From Pontibacillus marinus BH030004 = DSM 16465 (GTDB taxonomy: Bacteria; Bacillota; Bacilli; Bacillales; BH030062): 50,317 nt of DNA. The notes beneath the pieces were generated by a model, which saw only the letters and a program-made list of their open reading frames with translations, had not been told where the DNA came from and did no database searches. The translations under genes were made by a program, and so were the position numbers. Positions 20,730 to 30,757 of the stretch are shown here, piece after piece. The first letter of the stretch is position 1. Each line of letters begins with the position of its first letter. The stretch is taken from assembly GCF_000425225.1 (NCBI RefSeq), contig NZ_AULJ01000042.1, positions 1-50,317 of the forward strand. Direction: 5' to 3'.

Positions 20730-21022
20730 ATATCCTAACGCTTTTAAACGAATACAGTAATACAAAGAAGGATCGAGTATGTGACAGACCATCTTTACAG
20801 AGAGGAATTCTCAGAGGCTGGAAAGAATTCTAGGTGAAGGGTCACAGAACGCTAGTCCGGAGTGCGGTTTTTAAAACATCGCCGGGTTTCGCCCCGTTAT
20901 AGCGGAACGAAGAGAATGCTCTTCATGAAGTGATGAACCTTTCGTTTAAGGTTCATAATCAGGGTGGTACCGCGGATTCCAACTCTCGTCCCTGCAGATA
21001 ATGCAGGACGGGAGTTTTTTTA
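20730..21022 (+). promoter_or_regulatory. T-box riboswitch leader of alaS, alanine specifier GCT
   Basis: A typical stem I apex (acagagagg...aggctggaaag). The specifier is read as GAA-C-GCT-A with GCT (Ala) at 20851-20853. The T-box agggtggtaccgcgg is at 20961-20975, and the terminator is actctcgtcc...ggacgggagt plus seven T (to about 21022). The bulge TGGT fits a tRNA with discriminator A, as in tRNA-Ala. This leader fills most of the 373-nt gap before alaS. Confidence 0.93.
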
Positions 21023-21071
21023 ATGGTTAATTTTAATTACTTACATTTTTAAAAATATAGGAGGATCAATC

Positions 21072-23717
21072 ATGAAATCACTTAACTCAGCGCAAGTACG
21101 ACAAATGTTTCTCGATTTCTTTAAAGAAAAAGGGCACAGTGTAGAGCCTAGTGCCTCACTCGTTCCTCATGAGGACCCAACACTTCTTTGGATTAACAGT
21201 GGTGTTGCAACACTGAAAAAGTATTTTGACGGTCGTGTCATTCCAGATAACCCACGAATCGTGAATGCTCAAAAATCGATCCGTACCAATGACATTGAAA
21301 ACGTTGGAAAGACAGCACGTCACCATACGTTTTTCGAAATGCTAGGAAACTTCTCCATTGGTGATTACTTCAAGGAAGAATCCATCAAATGGGGGTGGGA
21401 GTTCTTAACAAGCTCAGATTGGTTAGATCTAGATGAAGAGCGTTTAAGTGTCACCGTACACCCAGAAGATGATGAAGCACTAAAGATTTGGCGTGACCAA
21501 GTGGGTGTTCCAGAAGAGCGTATTATTCGTTTAGAGGAAAATTTCTGGGACATTGGTGAAGGGCCAAGTGGACCAAATACCGAGATCTTCTATGATCGTG
21601 GTGAGTCTTATGGGAATGACTTGAATGATCCGGAACTCTACCCTGGTGGTGAGAATGAGCGTTATTTAGAAATCTGGAACCTAGTATTTTCACAGTTCAA
21701 CCACAACCCAGATGATACTTACACACCATTACCTAAGAAAAACATTGATACAGGGATGGGGTTAGAGCGTATTCTTTCCGTTATGCAAGATACCCCAACG
21801 AACTTTGAAACAGATCTATTTATGCCAATAATCAAGCACACTGAACAGCTTGCTGATACCGAATATAATGTATCTGAAGAAAAAGATGTTGCATTTAAAG
21901 TAATTGCTGACCATATGCGTACTGTTTCTTTCGCAATTGGTGATGGAGCATTGCCATCCAACGAAGGCCGTGGATATGTTCTGCGTCGTTTATTAAGAAG
22001 AGCTGTCCGCTTTGCGAAACAGATTGGCATTCATGAGCCATTTATGTACAAACTCGTACCAGATGTTGCAGAAATTATGTTGGATTTCTACCCAGAAGTT
22101 CAAAATAAACAAGATTTCATTCAAAATGTTATTAAAACAGAAGAAGAACGTTTCCACGAAACATTAAACGATGGGTTAGATATTTTAACGAAAATCATTA
22201 AGGAAGAATCAGCGAAAGGGAAAAACGTATTCCCAGGCACTGAAGTATTCCGTTTGTATGACACATATGGGTTCCCGAAAGAGCTTACAGAAGAGTATGT
22301 TCATGAAGCAGGCTTCACACTAGATGAGGAAGGGTTCCAACAAGAAATGGAACGTCAACGTGAGCGTGCACGTAATGCTCGTCAAAAAGTTGATTCCATG
22401 CAGATTCAATCAGGCGTCTTAGGTGAAGTGACAGCTCATAGTGAGTTTGTCGGTTATGAAGACCTTGAAACATATACAAACATCGTTGAACTTATTAAAG
22501 ACAAGGATTTTGCAAGTGAAGCAAATGAGGGCGACGAAGTGTACTTGTTCTTAGAGAAAACACCTTTCTATGCTGAAAGCGGTGGACAAGTTGGCGACAA
22601 AGGTTGGATTCAAACGGAAGAAGCAACACTTGAAGTCCTTGATGTTCAGAGCGCTCCGAATGGTCAAAACTTACACCATGCAATGGTACAAGAGGGAACG
22701 ATTCGTAAAGGGGAGCAAGTTAAAGCACGAGTTGAACGTGGATCACGCTCACACATTGTGAAAAACCACACGGCAACCCACCTTTTACATCAAGCCTTAA
22801 AGGATGTATTAGGCGATCATGTTAACCAGGCTGGTTCTTTAGTTACTCCAGATCGCTTACGTTTTGACTTCTCTCATTTTGGTTCTGTATCAAATGAAGA
22901 GCTTCAGCAAATTGAACAAGTCGTGAACGAAAAGGTATGGAATTCAATCCCTGTTGCTATTGACTACCATTCTTTAGAGGAAGCGAAGAACATGGGTGCT
23001 ATGGCTCTGTTTGGTGAAAAGTATGGAGATGAAGTACGTGTTGTAAAAATGGGTGACTATTCCATTGAGCTATGTGGAGGTTGTCACGTAACCAACACAG
23101 CTGAAGTTGGTCTATTTAAGATTATTTCAGAATCAGGCATTGGAGCTGGAACACGACGCATTGAAGCTGTAACAGCAAAAGGCGCTTACGAGTATATGAG
23201 CGGGAAGCAAGCTTTACTCAATGAAGCAGCAAGCCTGCTGAAAACAAAGCCTGAAGGTGTACCTGAGCGAATTGAAGGATTGTTCCAAGAGATGAGAGAC
23301 CTACAACGTGAAAAGGAATCTCTATCAACGAAGTTATCCAATTTAGAAGCATCTTCTATCCTAGACCAAATCGAAGAAGTCGATGGTGTACCATTATTAG
23401 CTAAAAAAGTAGATGTATCCGACATGAACGCATTACGCAACATGGTTGATGAATTAAAACAAAAAGTTTCTTCGGGGATTATCCTCTTGGCTTCTGTTAA
23501 CAATGGTAAAGTACAATTAGCTGCAGGAGTTTCCAAAGACTTAATGGACCAAGGCTATCATGCTGGAAACTTAATTAAAGAAGTGGCTACTCGTTGTGGT
23601 GGCGGTGGTGGAGGCCGTCCAGACATGGCTCAAGCTGGCGGTAAAAACCCTGAACAAGTAGACGAAGCACTAGAATATGCAAAAACTTACGTGCAATCCG
23701 TTTCTTCTCAAGGCTAA
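21072..23717 (+). CDS. alaS: Alanyl-tRNA synthetase
   Basis: A class II synthetase of 881 aa with editing activity. It comprises the N-terminal catalytic domain (about 1-440, starting [18 protein letters not shown]), the editing domain with the zinc/active-site motifs NHTATHLLH (about 560) and ELCGGCHV (about 665), a DHHA1-type coiled region, and the C-Ala domain with [16 protein letters not shown] near the end. Full family length. It is regulated by the alanine T-box just upstream, so uncharged tRNA-Ala should raise expression. The start ATG 21072 lies 7 nt after aggaggatc. Confidence 0.97.
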   Translation: MKSLNSAQVRQMFLDFFKEKGHSVEPSASLVPHEDPTLLWINSGVATLKKYFDGRVIPDNPRIVNAQKSIRTNDIENVGKTARHHTFFEMLGNFSIGDYFKEESIKWGWEFLTSSDWLDLDEERLSVTVHPEDDEALKIWRDQVGVPEERIIRLEENFWDIGEGPSGPNTEIFYDRGESYGNDLNDPELYPGGENERYLEIWNLVFSQFNHNPDDTYTPLPKKNIDTGMGLERILSVMQDTPTNFETDLFMPIIKHTEQLADTEYNVSEEKDVAFKVIADHMRTVSFAIGDGALPSNEGRGYVLRRLLRRAVRFAKQIGIHEPFMYKLVPDVAEIMLDFYPEVQNKQDFIQNVIKTEEERFHETLNDGLDILTKIIKEESAKGKNVFPGTEVFRLYDTYGFPKELTEEYVHEAGFTLDEEGFQQEMERQRERARNARQKVDSMQIQSGVLGEVTAHSEFVGYEDLETYTNIVELIKDKDFASEANEGDEVYLFLEKTPFYAESGGQVGDKGWIQTEEATLEVLDVQSAPNGQNLHHAMVQEGTIRKGEQVKARVERGSRSHIVKNHTATHLLHQALKDVLGDHVNQAGSLVTPDRLRFDFSHFGSVSNEELQQIEQVVNEKVWNSIPVAIDYHSLEEAKNMGAMALFGEKYGDEVRVVKMGDYSIELCGGCHVTNTAEVGLFKIISESGIGAGTRRIEAVTAKGAYEYMSGKQALLNEAASLLKTKPEGVPERIEGLFQEMRDLQREKESLSTKLSNLEASSILDQIEEVDGVPLLAKKVDVSDMNALRNMVDELKQKVSSGIILLASVNNGKVQLAAGVSKDLMDQGYHAGNLIKEVATRCGGGGGGRPDMAQAGGKNPEQVDEALEYAKTYVQSVSSQG

Positions 23718-23724
23718 AAAGGTA

Positions 23725-23787
23725 TATAATGAAGACAGCTTGTCCGCATATTCCATATTATGCTTTTAAGAAATGGAATATGCGGGT
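23725..23787 (+). promoter_or_regulatory. Possible -10 box and stable hairpin in the ireB leader
   Basis: A perfect TATAAT at 23725-23730 (no good -35 seen) is followed by a perfect 13-bp inverted repeat, ccgcatattccat (23744-23756) and atggaatatgcgg (23773-23785), with a 16-nt loop. No T run follows, so it is not a normal terminator. It could be a 5'-UTR hairpin of the ireB operon or an alaS 3' end. Confidence 0.45.
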
Positions 23788-23809
23788 ACATCTATAAAGA
23801 GGTGATTCA

Positions 23810-24082
23810 ATGAGTTCCATGGATAAGACCATGAAGTTCAATTTTTCTGAGGAACCATTTGAGAAAAATGTGAAGGAAGTATTATTGTCCGTTCATGAAA
23901 CATTGCAAGAAAAAGGATATAACCCGATTAACCAGATTGTCGGCTACTTATTATCTGGTGATCCTGCCTATATCCCAAGACACAAGGATGCTCGAAATTT
24001 AATTCGTAAAATGGAAAGAGACGAATTAATTGAAGAGTTAGTGAAATTCTATATAGAGGAACAACAAAAACAAGAAGGCTAG
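23810..24082 (+). CDS. IreB-family regulatory protein (YrzL)
   Basis: A 90-aa soluble protein of the DUF965/IreB family, recognised by [39 protein letters not shown] and [20 protein letters not shown]. In Enterococcus faecalis, IreB is phosphorylated by the PASTA kinase IreK and lowers cephalosporin resistance. Whether that role holds in this organism is unknown. It starts the conserved ireB-ruvX-yrzB cluster after alaS, and the next gene begins 7 nt downstream. The ribosome site is agaggtga. Confidence 0.9.
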   Translation: MSSMDKTMKFNFSEEPFEKNVKEVLLSVHETLQEKGYNPINQIVGYLLSGDPAYIPRHKDARNLIRKMERDELIEELVKFYIEEQQKQEG

Positions 24083-24089
24083 GGCGAGC

Positions 24090-24509
24090 ATGAAAATAAT
24101 TGGATTAGATGTTGGAGAAAAAACCATAGGGGTAGCAATCAGTGATGCATTTGGTTGGACAGCACAAGGGATTACCACGCTTCGTTGGGAAGAAGGGAAC
24201 TACGATGATGCTGTACAGAAGTTAACCCCTTATATTAAGGAACACGAAGTCAGCAAAATTGTTGTTGGACTTCCAAAGAATATGAATGGTACGATTGGTG
24301 AACGCGGTGAAGCTAGTCAAACGTTTGCGAAGCATGTAGGTGAACAATTTCAGTTAGAAGTTGAGCTTTGGGACGAACGTTTAACAACAATGGCCGCGGA
24401 ACGTGTTCTTTTGGATGCAGATATGAGTAAAAAAAAACGTAAACAAGTCATTGATAAAATGGCTGCTGTTATGATTTTGCAAAGTTATTTAGATGCAAAA
24501 AGTAGATGA
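24090..24509 (+). CDS. ruvX: RuvX/YqgF-type nuclease (YrrK)
   Basis: A 139-aa RNase H-fold protein, annotated as a putative Holliday junction resolvase and linked in other bacteria to 16S rRNA 5'-end maturation. Visible motifs are [15 protein letters not shown] (first catalytic Asp), [11 protein letters not shown], and [13 protein letters not shown] (second acidic site). It sits between ireB and yrzB with 7 and 11 nt gaps, a co-transcribed trio. Family assignment is firm. Which substrate matters in vivo is open. Confidence 0.93.
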   Translation: MKIIGLDVGEKTIGVAISDAFGWTAQGITTLRWEEGNYDDAVQKLTPYIKEHEVSKIVVGLPKNMNGTIGERGEASQTFAKHVGEQFQLEVELWDERLTTMAAERVLLDADMSKKKRKQVIDKMAAVMILQSYLDAKSR

Positions 24510-24520
24510 GGTGAATAAAA

Positions 24521-24802
24521 ATGGCATTAGAAGAAAAAGAGCGAATTATTATTCCAGACGAGAACGGTGAAGAGCACTTATTTGAAGTACTTTTCAAGTT
24601 CGATGTTGATCAAACAGGTCATTCTTACATCGCTGTAGTACCTGTAGAACAACAAGAATCTGAAGAAGTTGAAGTATTTGCTTTCCGTTACGAGGAAAAA
24701 GATGACGAGCAAGACGATCTAGCTCTTTATCAGATCGAGACTGATGAAGAATGGGAAATGGTTGAAGAAGTCCTCAATACACTTACAGATGAGGAAGAAT
24801 AA
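24521..24802 (+). CDS. yrzB: DUF1292 protein (YrzB)
   Basis: A very acidic 93-aa protein of the DUF1292 family. Typical pieces are IIIPDENGEEHLFEVLFKFDVD, SYIAVVPVE, EVFAFRYEE and LYQIETDEEWEMVEEVLNTL. Function unknown. It is always found near ruvX in Firmicutes as far as I recall. A terminator at 24810 closes the trio. Confidence 0.88.
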   Translation: MALEEKERIIIPDENGEEHLFEVLFKFDVDQTGHSYIAVVPVEQQESEEVEVFAFRYEEKDDEQDDLALYQIETDEEWEMVEEVLNTLTDEEE

Positions 24803-24809
24803 AGAACAG

Positions 24810-24837
24810 GAGCCTGCTTAGTCAGGCTCTTTTCTTT
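24810..24837 (+). terminator. Terminator after yrzB
   Basis: Stem gagcctg/caggctc with a short loop, followed by TTTTCTTT. Confidence 0.8.
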
Positions 24838-24939
24838 AGGGATAAATGTAAAAAAGTGTTAGGGGTATGGTTATTCGGACGATCTCAGCTTTTCGAATCA
24901 ATTTTCACGTTTCAATAGAAAAATATTAGAGAATTGTAG

Positions 24940-24945
24940 TATAAT
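24940..24945 (+). promoter_or_regulatory. -10 box ahead of mltG
   Basis: TATAAT lies about 26 nt before the chosen start codon. No convincing -35 box is seen at 16-18 nt. Confidence 0.4.
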
Positions 24946-24970
24946 ATATCGGATGAAAGGGGGAATTGTC

Positions 24971-26089
24971 ATGTCGACCTCGAACCATGATGATCATTCA
25001 AATGAAAAAAAGAAAAAACATAGCGATGAGGCGAGAACGGTACGTAAAATAGTAGCTATCGTATTAAGTGTTATCGTCATTGCCATCATTGCTGTTGGTA
25101 TATCAGGATACTTATATGTCAAATCAGGCTTAGAACCTGTAGACCCAGATGATACGACAAAGAAAACGGTTGAGATCCCGATCGGTTCTTCCGTTTCAAA
25201 GATAGGCTCTATCTTAGAAAACAAAGGTATTATTGAAGATAGTCGAATTTTTCGATTTTATATTAAATTCCGAAATAAATCAGGCTTCCAAGCTGGTGAG
25301 TATCAATTTTCACCATCTATGACGCTTGATGAAATTACGGAGACATTGAAAACAGGGAAAGTTGTTGAAGAAGCTGTAGCTACAGTTACGATTCCTGAAG
25401 GGAAAACAATCCAACAAATTGCTGATATCTACTCGAATAAGATGAGTTTTGATAAAGAGGAATTTGTCGAAAAAACCAAAGATGTTCAATATGTTGAATC
25501 GTTAATAGAAAAACATCCTAGTATTTTATCTGATGTTATTCTAGAGCCAGAGATTCGCAATCCACTAGAAGGTTACTTATTTGCAGCCACCTATCAATTT
25601 TATGAAGAAGATCCATCAATAGAAAAAATTATTGAAAAAATGCTGCAAAAAACAGAAAGTGTTGTTACCCCTTACCTAGATGGAATTAATCAAAAAGGAT
25701 TAACGGTTCATGAAGCTGTAACATTTGCATCCCTACTTGAAAAAGAAGCACGCACTGTAGAGGATCGTAAAAAAATCGCAGGTGTCTTTTATAACCGTTT
25801 AGAAATTGACATGGCTCTTCAAACGGACCCTACGGTATTATACGCGTTAGGTAAACATAAGGATAGAGTCCTGCACAAGGATTTAGAAGTAGATTCTCCT
25901 TATAACACCTATAAGTACCCAGGTATTCCAGTAGGACCGATTTCGAACTTTGCTGAGAATTCTTTAAATGCTGTTGTAAACCCTGTGAACTCAGAAAACT
26001 TCTATTTCGTAGCTGCACCAAGTGGTGAAGTTTACTACGCAGAGGATTATGATGAACATCTAAGATTAAAAAACAAATATTTACCATAA
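24971..26089 (+). CDS. mltG: Endolytic murein transglycosylase MltG (YrrL)
   Basis: A membrane-anchored lytic transglycosylase, 372 aa, that cuts nascent glycan strands and sets their length. A basic cytoplasmic head (HDDHSNEKKKKHSDEAR) is followed by one transmembrane helix (about 25-48). An outside LysM-like subdomain (EIPIGSSVSKIGSIL) and the YceG/MltG catalytic domain follow, with the essential Glu in FASLLEKEART and the conserved PGIPVGPISN and SGEVYYAEDYDEH. ATG 24971 is preferred because aaaggggga is 6 nt upstream. An ATG at 24953 lies before that site. Confidence 0.93.
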   Translation: MSTSNHDDHSNEKKKKHSDEARTVRKIVAIVLSVIVIAIIAVGISGYLYVKSGLEPVDPDDTTKKTVEIPIGSSVSKIGSILENKGIIEDSRIFRFYIKFRNKSGFQAGEYQFSPSMTLDEITETLKTGKVVEEAVATVTIPEGKTIQQIADIYSNKMSFDKEEFVEKTKDVQYVESLIEKHPSILSDVILEPEIRNPLEGYLFAATYQFYEEDPSIEKIIEKMLQKTESVVTPYLDGINQKGLTVHEAVTFASLLEKEARTVEDRKKIAGVFYNRLEIDMALQTDPTVLYALGKHKDRVLHKDLEVDSPYNTYKYPGIPVGPISNFAENSLNAVVNPVNSENFYFVAAPSGEVYYAEDYDEHLRLKNKYLP

Positions 26090-26110
26090 TTCTATAAAAA
26101 CCAACACATC

Positions 26111-26146
26111 AATGCATTTGCCTGAATAGGTGAATGCATTTTCTTT
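26111..26146 (+). terminator. Terminator after mltG
   Basis: Self-complementary arms aatgcatt...aatgcatt enclose cct/agg and are followed by TTCTTTTG. Confidence 0.6.
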
Positions 26147-26213
26147 TGTACTATGTTAAAATACAAAGGTTGTGTTAAAATGATGCACGAAAAAACTTGC
26201 GGGAGGGCAAGGA

Positions 26214-26852
26214 ATGATTGATCCTAAGCAAGAAACTTATTTAATGAAAACGTTGGATGAACCAGATGAACACATTCAACAGTTGCAAACATATGCTCAA
26301 GATCATCGTGTGCCAATCATGGAACCGTTAGGCATAGAGTTTCTAGAACAGCTGATCCGTATGAAACAGCCAAAAAGAATTTTGGAAATAGGCGCAGCTA
26401 TCGGTTATTCAGCTATACGTATGGCTCAGTGCTACCCTCATAGTGAAATCGTAACGGTTGAACGTGAGGAACAACGCTACCATGAAGCGGTGCAAAATAT
26501 TCAAGATGCTCAACTAGAAAATCGTATTAACGTCGTTTTCGGTGATGCTCTTGAAGTTTCAGACGACCTTCTATCTCAGGGCCCTTATGATGTCCTTTTC
26601 ATCGATGCAGCGAAGGGACAGTATCAACGATTTTTTGAATTGTTTACCCCTTCACTGGCTAAAGATGGCGTAATAATCTCGGATAATGTCCTATTTAAAG
26701 GTTATGTTGCTGATAATCCAAATGATGGTTCTAACAAAGCTAAAATAGCTCGTAAAATAGAAGCCTATAATGAATGGCTTATCCAACATCCTGATTTTAA
26801 AACCAACATTGTACCTATTGGTGACGGAGTGGCTATAAGTACAAAACGATAA
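26214..26852 (+). CDS. trmR: tRNA 5-hydroxyuridine methyltransferase TrmR (YrrM)
   Basis: An SAM-dependent O-methyltransferase, 212 aa, with a Rossmann fold. Motif I is ILEIGAAIGYSAIRMA, the acidic SAM-ribose residue is in VTVERE, and the metal/substrate region is DVLFIDAAKGQYQ and ISDNVLFKG. B. subtilis TrmR (YrrM) methylates 5-hydroxyuridine at tRNA position 34 to give mo5U. In B. subtilis the next genes are yrrN and yrrO, which help make the hydroxyuridine. Here they are absent and udk follows after 91 nt. The start ATG lies behind gggagggcaagg. Confidence 0.9.
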   Translation: MIDPKQETYLMKTLDEPDEHIQQLQTYAQDHRVPIMEPLGIEFLEQLIRMKQPKRILEIGAAIGYSAIRMAQCYPHSEIVTVEREEQRYHEAVQNIQDAQLENRINVVFGDALEVSDDLLSQGPYDVLFIDAAKGQYQRFFELFTPSLAKDGVIISDNVLFKGYVADNPNDGSNKAKIARKIEAYNEWLIQHPDFKTNIVPIGDGVAISTKR

Positions 26853-26943
26853 AAGTGTAAAAAGTAATCCACACCCATAAGACGATACGTCATAGAATTA
26901 ATCAGCAAAGGGTGTCTTACCACCGAAAGGAGAAGCATGTACC

Positions 26944-27576
26944 ATGAGTGAGAAACCAGTAGTCATTGGTGTCGCAGGAGGAACTGGTTCTGGTAAAACC
27001 ACTGTTACACGTTCTATTTTTCAACAATTTACAGATAAAACGATTTTAATGATGGAACAAGATTATTATTATAAAGATCAAAGCCACCTTCCATTTGAAG
27101 AACGCCTAAAAACAAATTATGATCATCCATTAGCCTTTGACAATGATTTATTAATGGAACATATTCAAAGTCTTTTAAATCGTGAATCCATTGAAAAACC
27201 AGTATATGATTATAAACTTCATACTAGATCGGATGAGGTTATCCTTACAGAATCAAAGGATGTAATCATTCTAGAAGGTATTATGGTTCTTGAGGACGAG
27301 CGTTTACGTGACCTGATGGATATTAAGGTTTTCGTAGATACAGATGCAGATGTACGTATTATTCGTCGTCTATTGCGAGATATTAATGAGAGAGGTAGAA
27401 CCATTGACTCTGTCATTGATCAATATATTAACGTCGTTCGGCCGATGCATTTACAATTCGTAGAGCCAACGAAACGTTATGCAGATATCATAATTCCTGA
27501 AGGCGGACAAAACCATGTAGCGATTGATCTTATGACCACGAAGATCAAGACTATACTAGACGAGCGTGCAAATTAG
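26944..27576 (+). CDS. udk: Uridine kinase
   Basis: A P-loop kinase of 210 aa that phosphorylates uridine and cytidine in pyrimidine salvage. Walker A GGTGSGKT is at residues 12-19. Further motifs are [37 protein letters not shown] and [13 protein letters not shown]. Length matches the family (about 211 aa). The ribosome site is aaaggag. A terminator downstream separates it from greA. Confidence 0.96.
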   Translation: MSEKPVVIGVAGGTGSGKTTVTRSIFQQFTDKTILMMEQDYYYKDQSHLPFEERLKTNYDHPLAFDNDLLMEHIQSLLNRESIEKPVYDYKLHTRSDEVILTESKDVIILEGIMVLEDERLRDLMDIKVFVDTDADVRIIRRLLRDINERGRTIDSVIDQYINVVRPMHLQFVEPTKRYADIIIPEGGQNHVAIDLMTTKIKTILDERAN

Positions 27577-27682
27577 TAACATTTAGAAAAAAATGTTGAA
27601 AACAACATGAAAATCTGCCATTATATGTGGTAGTAGTTCTAGAACACCAATTTCCTTTATAGAATAGAACAAGCTTATCACC

Positions 27683-27714
27683 TGAGCGCACATCCATGTG
27701 CCGCTCATTTTTAT
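27683..27714 (+). terminator. Terminator between udk and greA
   Basis: Stem tgagcg-cacat/atgtg-c-cgctca followed by TTTTTAT. This means greA likely has its own promoter as well. Confidence 0.75.
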
Positions 27715-27762
27715 ATAGGAATTGGAGATTTCTTTTGATGCAATTAAGGAGTGAATTTTGGT

Positions 27763-28239
27763 ATGGCTGAAGACAAAAGCTATTATATGACTCAAGAAGG
27801 AAAAGAGAAGTTAGAGGAAGAACTGCATTATTTGAAAACAGAAAAGCGCCAGGAAGTTGTAGAGCGCATCAAAATTGCACGTGGATTTGGAGATTTATCT
27901 GAGAACTCTGAATATGATGCTGCAAAGGATGAACAAGCCTTTGTAGAGTCTCGTATCTCTCATGTGGAAAATATGATACGTAACGCTGTAATTATTGAAA
28001 ATGATACTGGTAATAAAAACGAAGTTCAACTTGGTAAATCTGTTACGTTCCAGGAGATTCCTGACGGGGACGAAGAAACTTACACAATCGTAGGAAGCGC
28101 TGAGGCTGATCCATTTGAAGGCAAAATCTCAAATGAATCCCCAATGGCGAAAAGCCTGATTGGTCGTGAGATCGGTGAAGAAGTAACCGTAGCCACTCCA
28201 GGTGGAGACATCGACGTTAAGATTATGAAAGTAGAGTAG
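27763..28239 (+). CDS. greA: Transcription elongation factor GreA
   Basis: A 158-aa factor that enters the RNA polymerase secondary channel and stimulates cleavage of backtracked transcripts. The N-terminal coiled coil (about 1-75) carries [20 protein letters not shown], with the catalytic acidic tip. The C-terminal FKBP-like domain ends with [25 protein letters not shown] 27763 is chosen because taaggagtg lies upstream at a usable distance. A GTG at 27751 is inside that site. Order udk-greA is as in B. subtilis. Confidence 0.96.
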   Translation: MAEDKSYYMTQEGKEKLEEELHYLKTEKRQEVVERIKIARGFGDLSENSEYDAAKDEQAFVESRISHVENMIRNAVIIENDTGNKNEVQLGKSVTFQEIPDGDEETYTIVGSAEADPFEGKISNESPMAKSLIGREIGEEVTVATPGGDIDVKIMKVE

Positions 28240-28267
28240 TCTTACAATTTCAATCACGGTTTAGTAA

Positions 28268-28324
28268 ATAGTTCAGTTTTGGAGTATAAAGTAATTTGTA
28301 CTCTTTAACTGGGCTATTTTTTTA
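28268..28324 (+). terminator. Terminator after greA
   Basis: A long imperfect stem (aatag-ttcagtt...aact-g-ggctatt, with an inner agta/tact) followed by seven T. Confidence 0.75.
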
Positions 28325-28386
28325 TGGGGAAAATTAGTTGGTTAGTTGTTAAACAATCTGACAGTAATCTGGAATAAAGCGTAGAG

Positions 28387-28985
28387 AGGTTCCGTTGCCA
28401 AATAGAGAGCGGGCGGGCTGGGAAATGGGTTGCTTTCCTGCGGACGAACTATCGAGCCTCCTCATCCGCTATTCGCTCCTTGCGGGGTCTCGCTAGCCCG
28501 TTTTTCCGCTGGAGTCAACCCATTTCCCAGCCCACCTTAGCCGAATGGTGAATAACGGAACCGCAGCTATCGTAAGGTTTTCTGATGTAGATTATGGGGT
28601 TGAGTCATATATGCACCAAAGTGATCTAAAGGCTTATATGTAGAGCTAAAATACAGTTTCCTTAAGCAAGAGATAAAATGATCTCAGCCATGGGTCCGTT
28701 AACTTTCATAACAGCAAAGGGGTGAGGAAAACGGCAAACTCCCGCGGTAGAAAGGGCGGACGAGATCCCGCAGAGAGCTTGCGAACGAGGAAGCTGAAAG
28801 TAAACATGGAAGATCGACTAAGACCGCCACATTGTGTGGCAACGTCGACCTACCCCACGTCGTGTGGGGCAGCAGGAGTATTGCCGTTTCACCGATCCCC
28901 TTACTCTCACAAAAGCAACGGACCTCAACCACATTTTATCTCGAATCCAAGTCTTCAAGATAAGGGGGGCTATGGTAGAATAAAT
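28387..28985 (+). repeat. Composite palindromic repeat, copy 3 (B then A, with cassette)
   Basis: This fills most of the 823-nt gap between greA and pbpI, which has no gene. The type B hairpin is 28388-28562, with the perfect 18-bp stem gggctgggaaatgggttg (28415-28432)/28516-28533. The spacer is 28563-28692, similar to copy 2. The type A hairpin is 28693-28924. Where copy 2 has a short loop, this copy has the cassette (about 28796-28870). Its parts are atcgac/gtcgac arms, gccacattgtgtggc, and ccccacgtcgtgtgggg. The tail (ttatctcgaatccaagtctt...ggggggct) ends near 28975. The last 75 nt before pbpI show only its ribosome site. Confidence 0.85.
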
Positions 28986-29062
28986 CCTATTTACACAAAT
29001 AAATACTCGTCAAAGTTTAACCACCTCACTCCATGGCGATAATGAGAATGAGGTGAGGGCAT

Positions 29063-30757
29063 ATGAAAACAAGACGAGCTAAGTTTATTGGACTACTACT
29101 AGTTCTCTCATTCGGATTACTTATTTATCGGCTAGCACATATCCAGCTAATAACAACAGAACAATTCGGTCCTGAAAACGTTAATTTGCTAGAGGAAAGT
29201 GTAGAACAACGAGCACAAAAAATGCTTTTGAATAATGGAAGAGGTCAATTCATCGATCGTAACCATGTCCCTCTTACACACCAGAAAGTTCAGGATATTG
29301 TCTTTTTTCCTTTTATTAAATCAATCTCTTACCCAGCTACAGAACTTGCCTCAATACTCGATGAAAGTACATACAAAATACGAACATGGATTGAAGAGGC
29401 TGAAGAACCGTTTTACTTAACAGAGAAAAGAGAAAAGCCCTTAACCGAAACCGAATATCAAGAACTAAAAGATTTAAGTATGCCTGGCATCATTCCTGTA
29501 AAACGTTCGATTGAAGGGGATCCATCGTTCGCGCAGCATTTTTTAGGCGTCGTAAGAGAAGATCCTGAAGCTTTTAAAGAACAAATAGGTGTCTTAGGCT
29601 TAGAGAACAGTTTTGACCCTTTTTTAGAGTCTACTGAAGAGGAAAAACTACTATATCACGTAGATGCAGTAGGATCGCCTATATTTGGCTTAAATGTCCG
29701 TTATGTTGGACAACAGGAACCTTATTATCCAGTAAAATTAAAAACAACACTAGATGTGAACATGCAGAAAAAGGCAGAAGAGATCGTGGAGAGGTTTGGA
29801 ATCAAAAAAGGTGGTCTTATCTTACTGGATATAAAAACAAGAGATGTTTTAGCAATGGTTAGTAAGCCAGACATGGACCCGAAAGATCCGATTAGTGTGA
29901 ATCATATGCTTACGGCCTATGCTCCAGGATCAATTTTTAAAACCGTTATTGCAGCAGCTGCTATTGAACATCCGAATGTCAACACGCATCGCCTCTTTGA
30001 TTGTAATAAGAGCATTAATGAGGGAAAAAAGCCTGAAAGAGAACTCGGAATGCTCTCTTTTGAAGATAGCTTTGCCCAAAGCTGTAATCGTACCTTTGCA
30101 GAACTAGCGAATGAAATGATGGCTGAAGATCCTGATGTGATCGAAAACTATGCGAAGAAACTAGGGCTCACAGAAAAGGTAGGGTGGAATGGGGATGTAT
30201 TTCATTTTAGTGATTTTGAACAGTTCCCGAATGAAAACTCTTCGACAATTTGGGGGAATGATACAGATAAACGTGTTCCATTAGCCATCTCACAAACAGC
30301 TATAGGGCAGTTAAATGTACAGGTTACTCCATTATCAATAGCTAATATGATGGCTACTATAGCTCAAAAAGGGGTGAAGAAGGAAGTTAGAGGTGTTACA
30401 CGCATTCTGTATCAAAACGACGCTACAATGACCACATTTGCAGAGCATAGGGACGATGAGAACATTTTATCTTCTTACAATACACTTCGATTACAAGAGC
30501 TGCTCGCAAAGGTCGTGGAAGATCCAAATGGTACAGGAGGCAAGTTAAAAGGGCTAGATGTGGCTGGGAAATCAGGTACTGCTGAAATCAATGATGAAGT
30601 AGATCCACATCGTTGGTTTGCAGGATATTTTCCGCACGAAACCCCACGATATGCTATGGTTGTCGTTAATTTAAATGCACCATCATCGCAACCGACCTAT
30701 GATGTATATAAGCATATGGTGAACGAAATATATGACTATGAAAAGGCTTCTTCTTAA
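29063..30757 (+). CDS. pbpI: Class B penicillin-binding protein (PbpI/YrrR, PBP4b)
   Basis: A membrane-anchored D,D-transpeptidase of 564 aa that crosslinks peptidoglycan. A short cytoplasmic head and one transmembrane helix (about 7-25) are followed by a dimerisation-like N domain. The transpeptidase has the serine motif SIFK (about residue 290), SCN (about 340) and KSGTAE (about 503, the KTG-box variant KSG). In B. subtilis the gene at this place (yrrR) is pbpI. It stands alone here. Repeat copy 3 separates it from greA, and a convergent gene overlaps its stop by 4 nt. The ribosome site is gaggtgagg. Confidence 0.9.
   Translation: MKTRRAKFIGLLLVLSFGLLIYRLAHIQLITTEQFGPENVNLLEESVEQRAQKMLLNNGRGQFIDRNHVPLTHQKVQDIVFFPFIKSISYPATELASILDESTYKIRTWIEEAEEPFYLTEKREKPLTETEYQELKDLSMPGIIPVKRSIEGDPSFAQHFLGVVREDPEAFKEQIGVLGLENSFDPFLESTEEEKLLYHVDAVGSPIFGLNVRYVGQQEPYYPVKLKTTLDVNMQKKAEEIVERFGIKKGGLILLDIKTRDVLAMVSKPDMDPKDPISVNHMLTAYAPGSIFKTVIAAAAIEHPNVNTHRLFDCNKSINEGKKPERELGMLSFEDSFAQSCNRTFAELANEMMAEDPDVIENYAKKLGLTEKVGWNGDVFHFSDFEQFPNENSSTIWGNDTDKRVPLAISQTAIGQLNVQVTPLSIANMMATIAQKGVKKEVRGVTRILYQNDATMTTFAEHRDDENILSSYNTLRLQELLAKVVEDPNGTGGKLKGLDVAGKSGTAEINDEVDPHRWFAGYFPHETPRYAMVVVNLNAPSSQPTYDVYKHMVNEIYDYEKASS

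Noticed and set aside
28699-29042. Open frames up to 106 codons in repeat copy 3
   Set aside because: They run through hairpin arms and the cassette. Copy 2 shares only part of the frame and no start site is seen.
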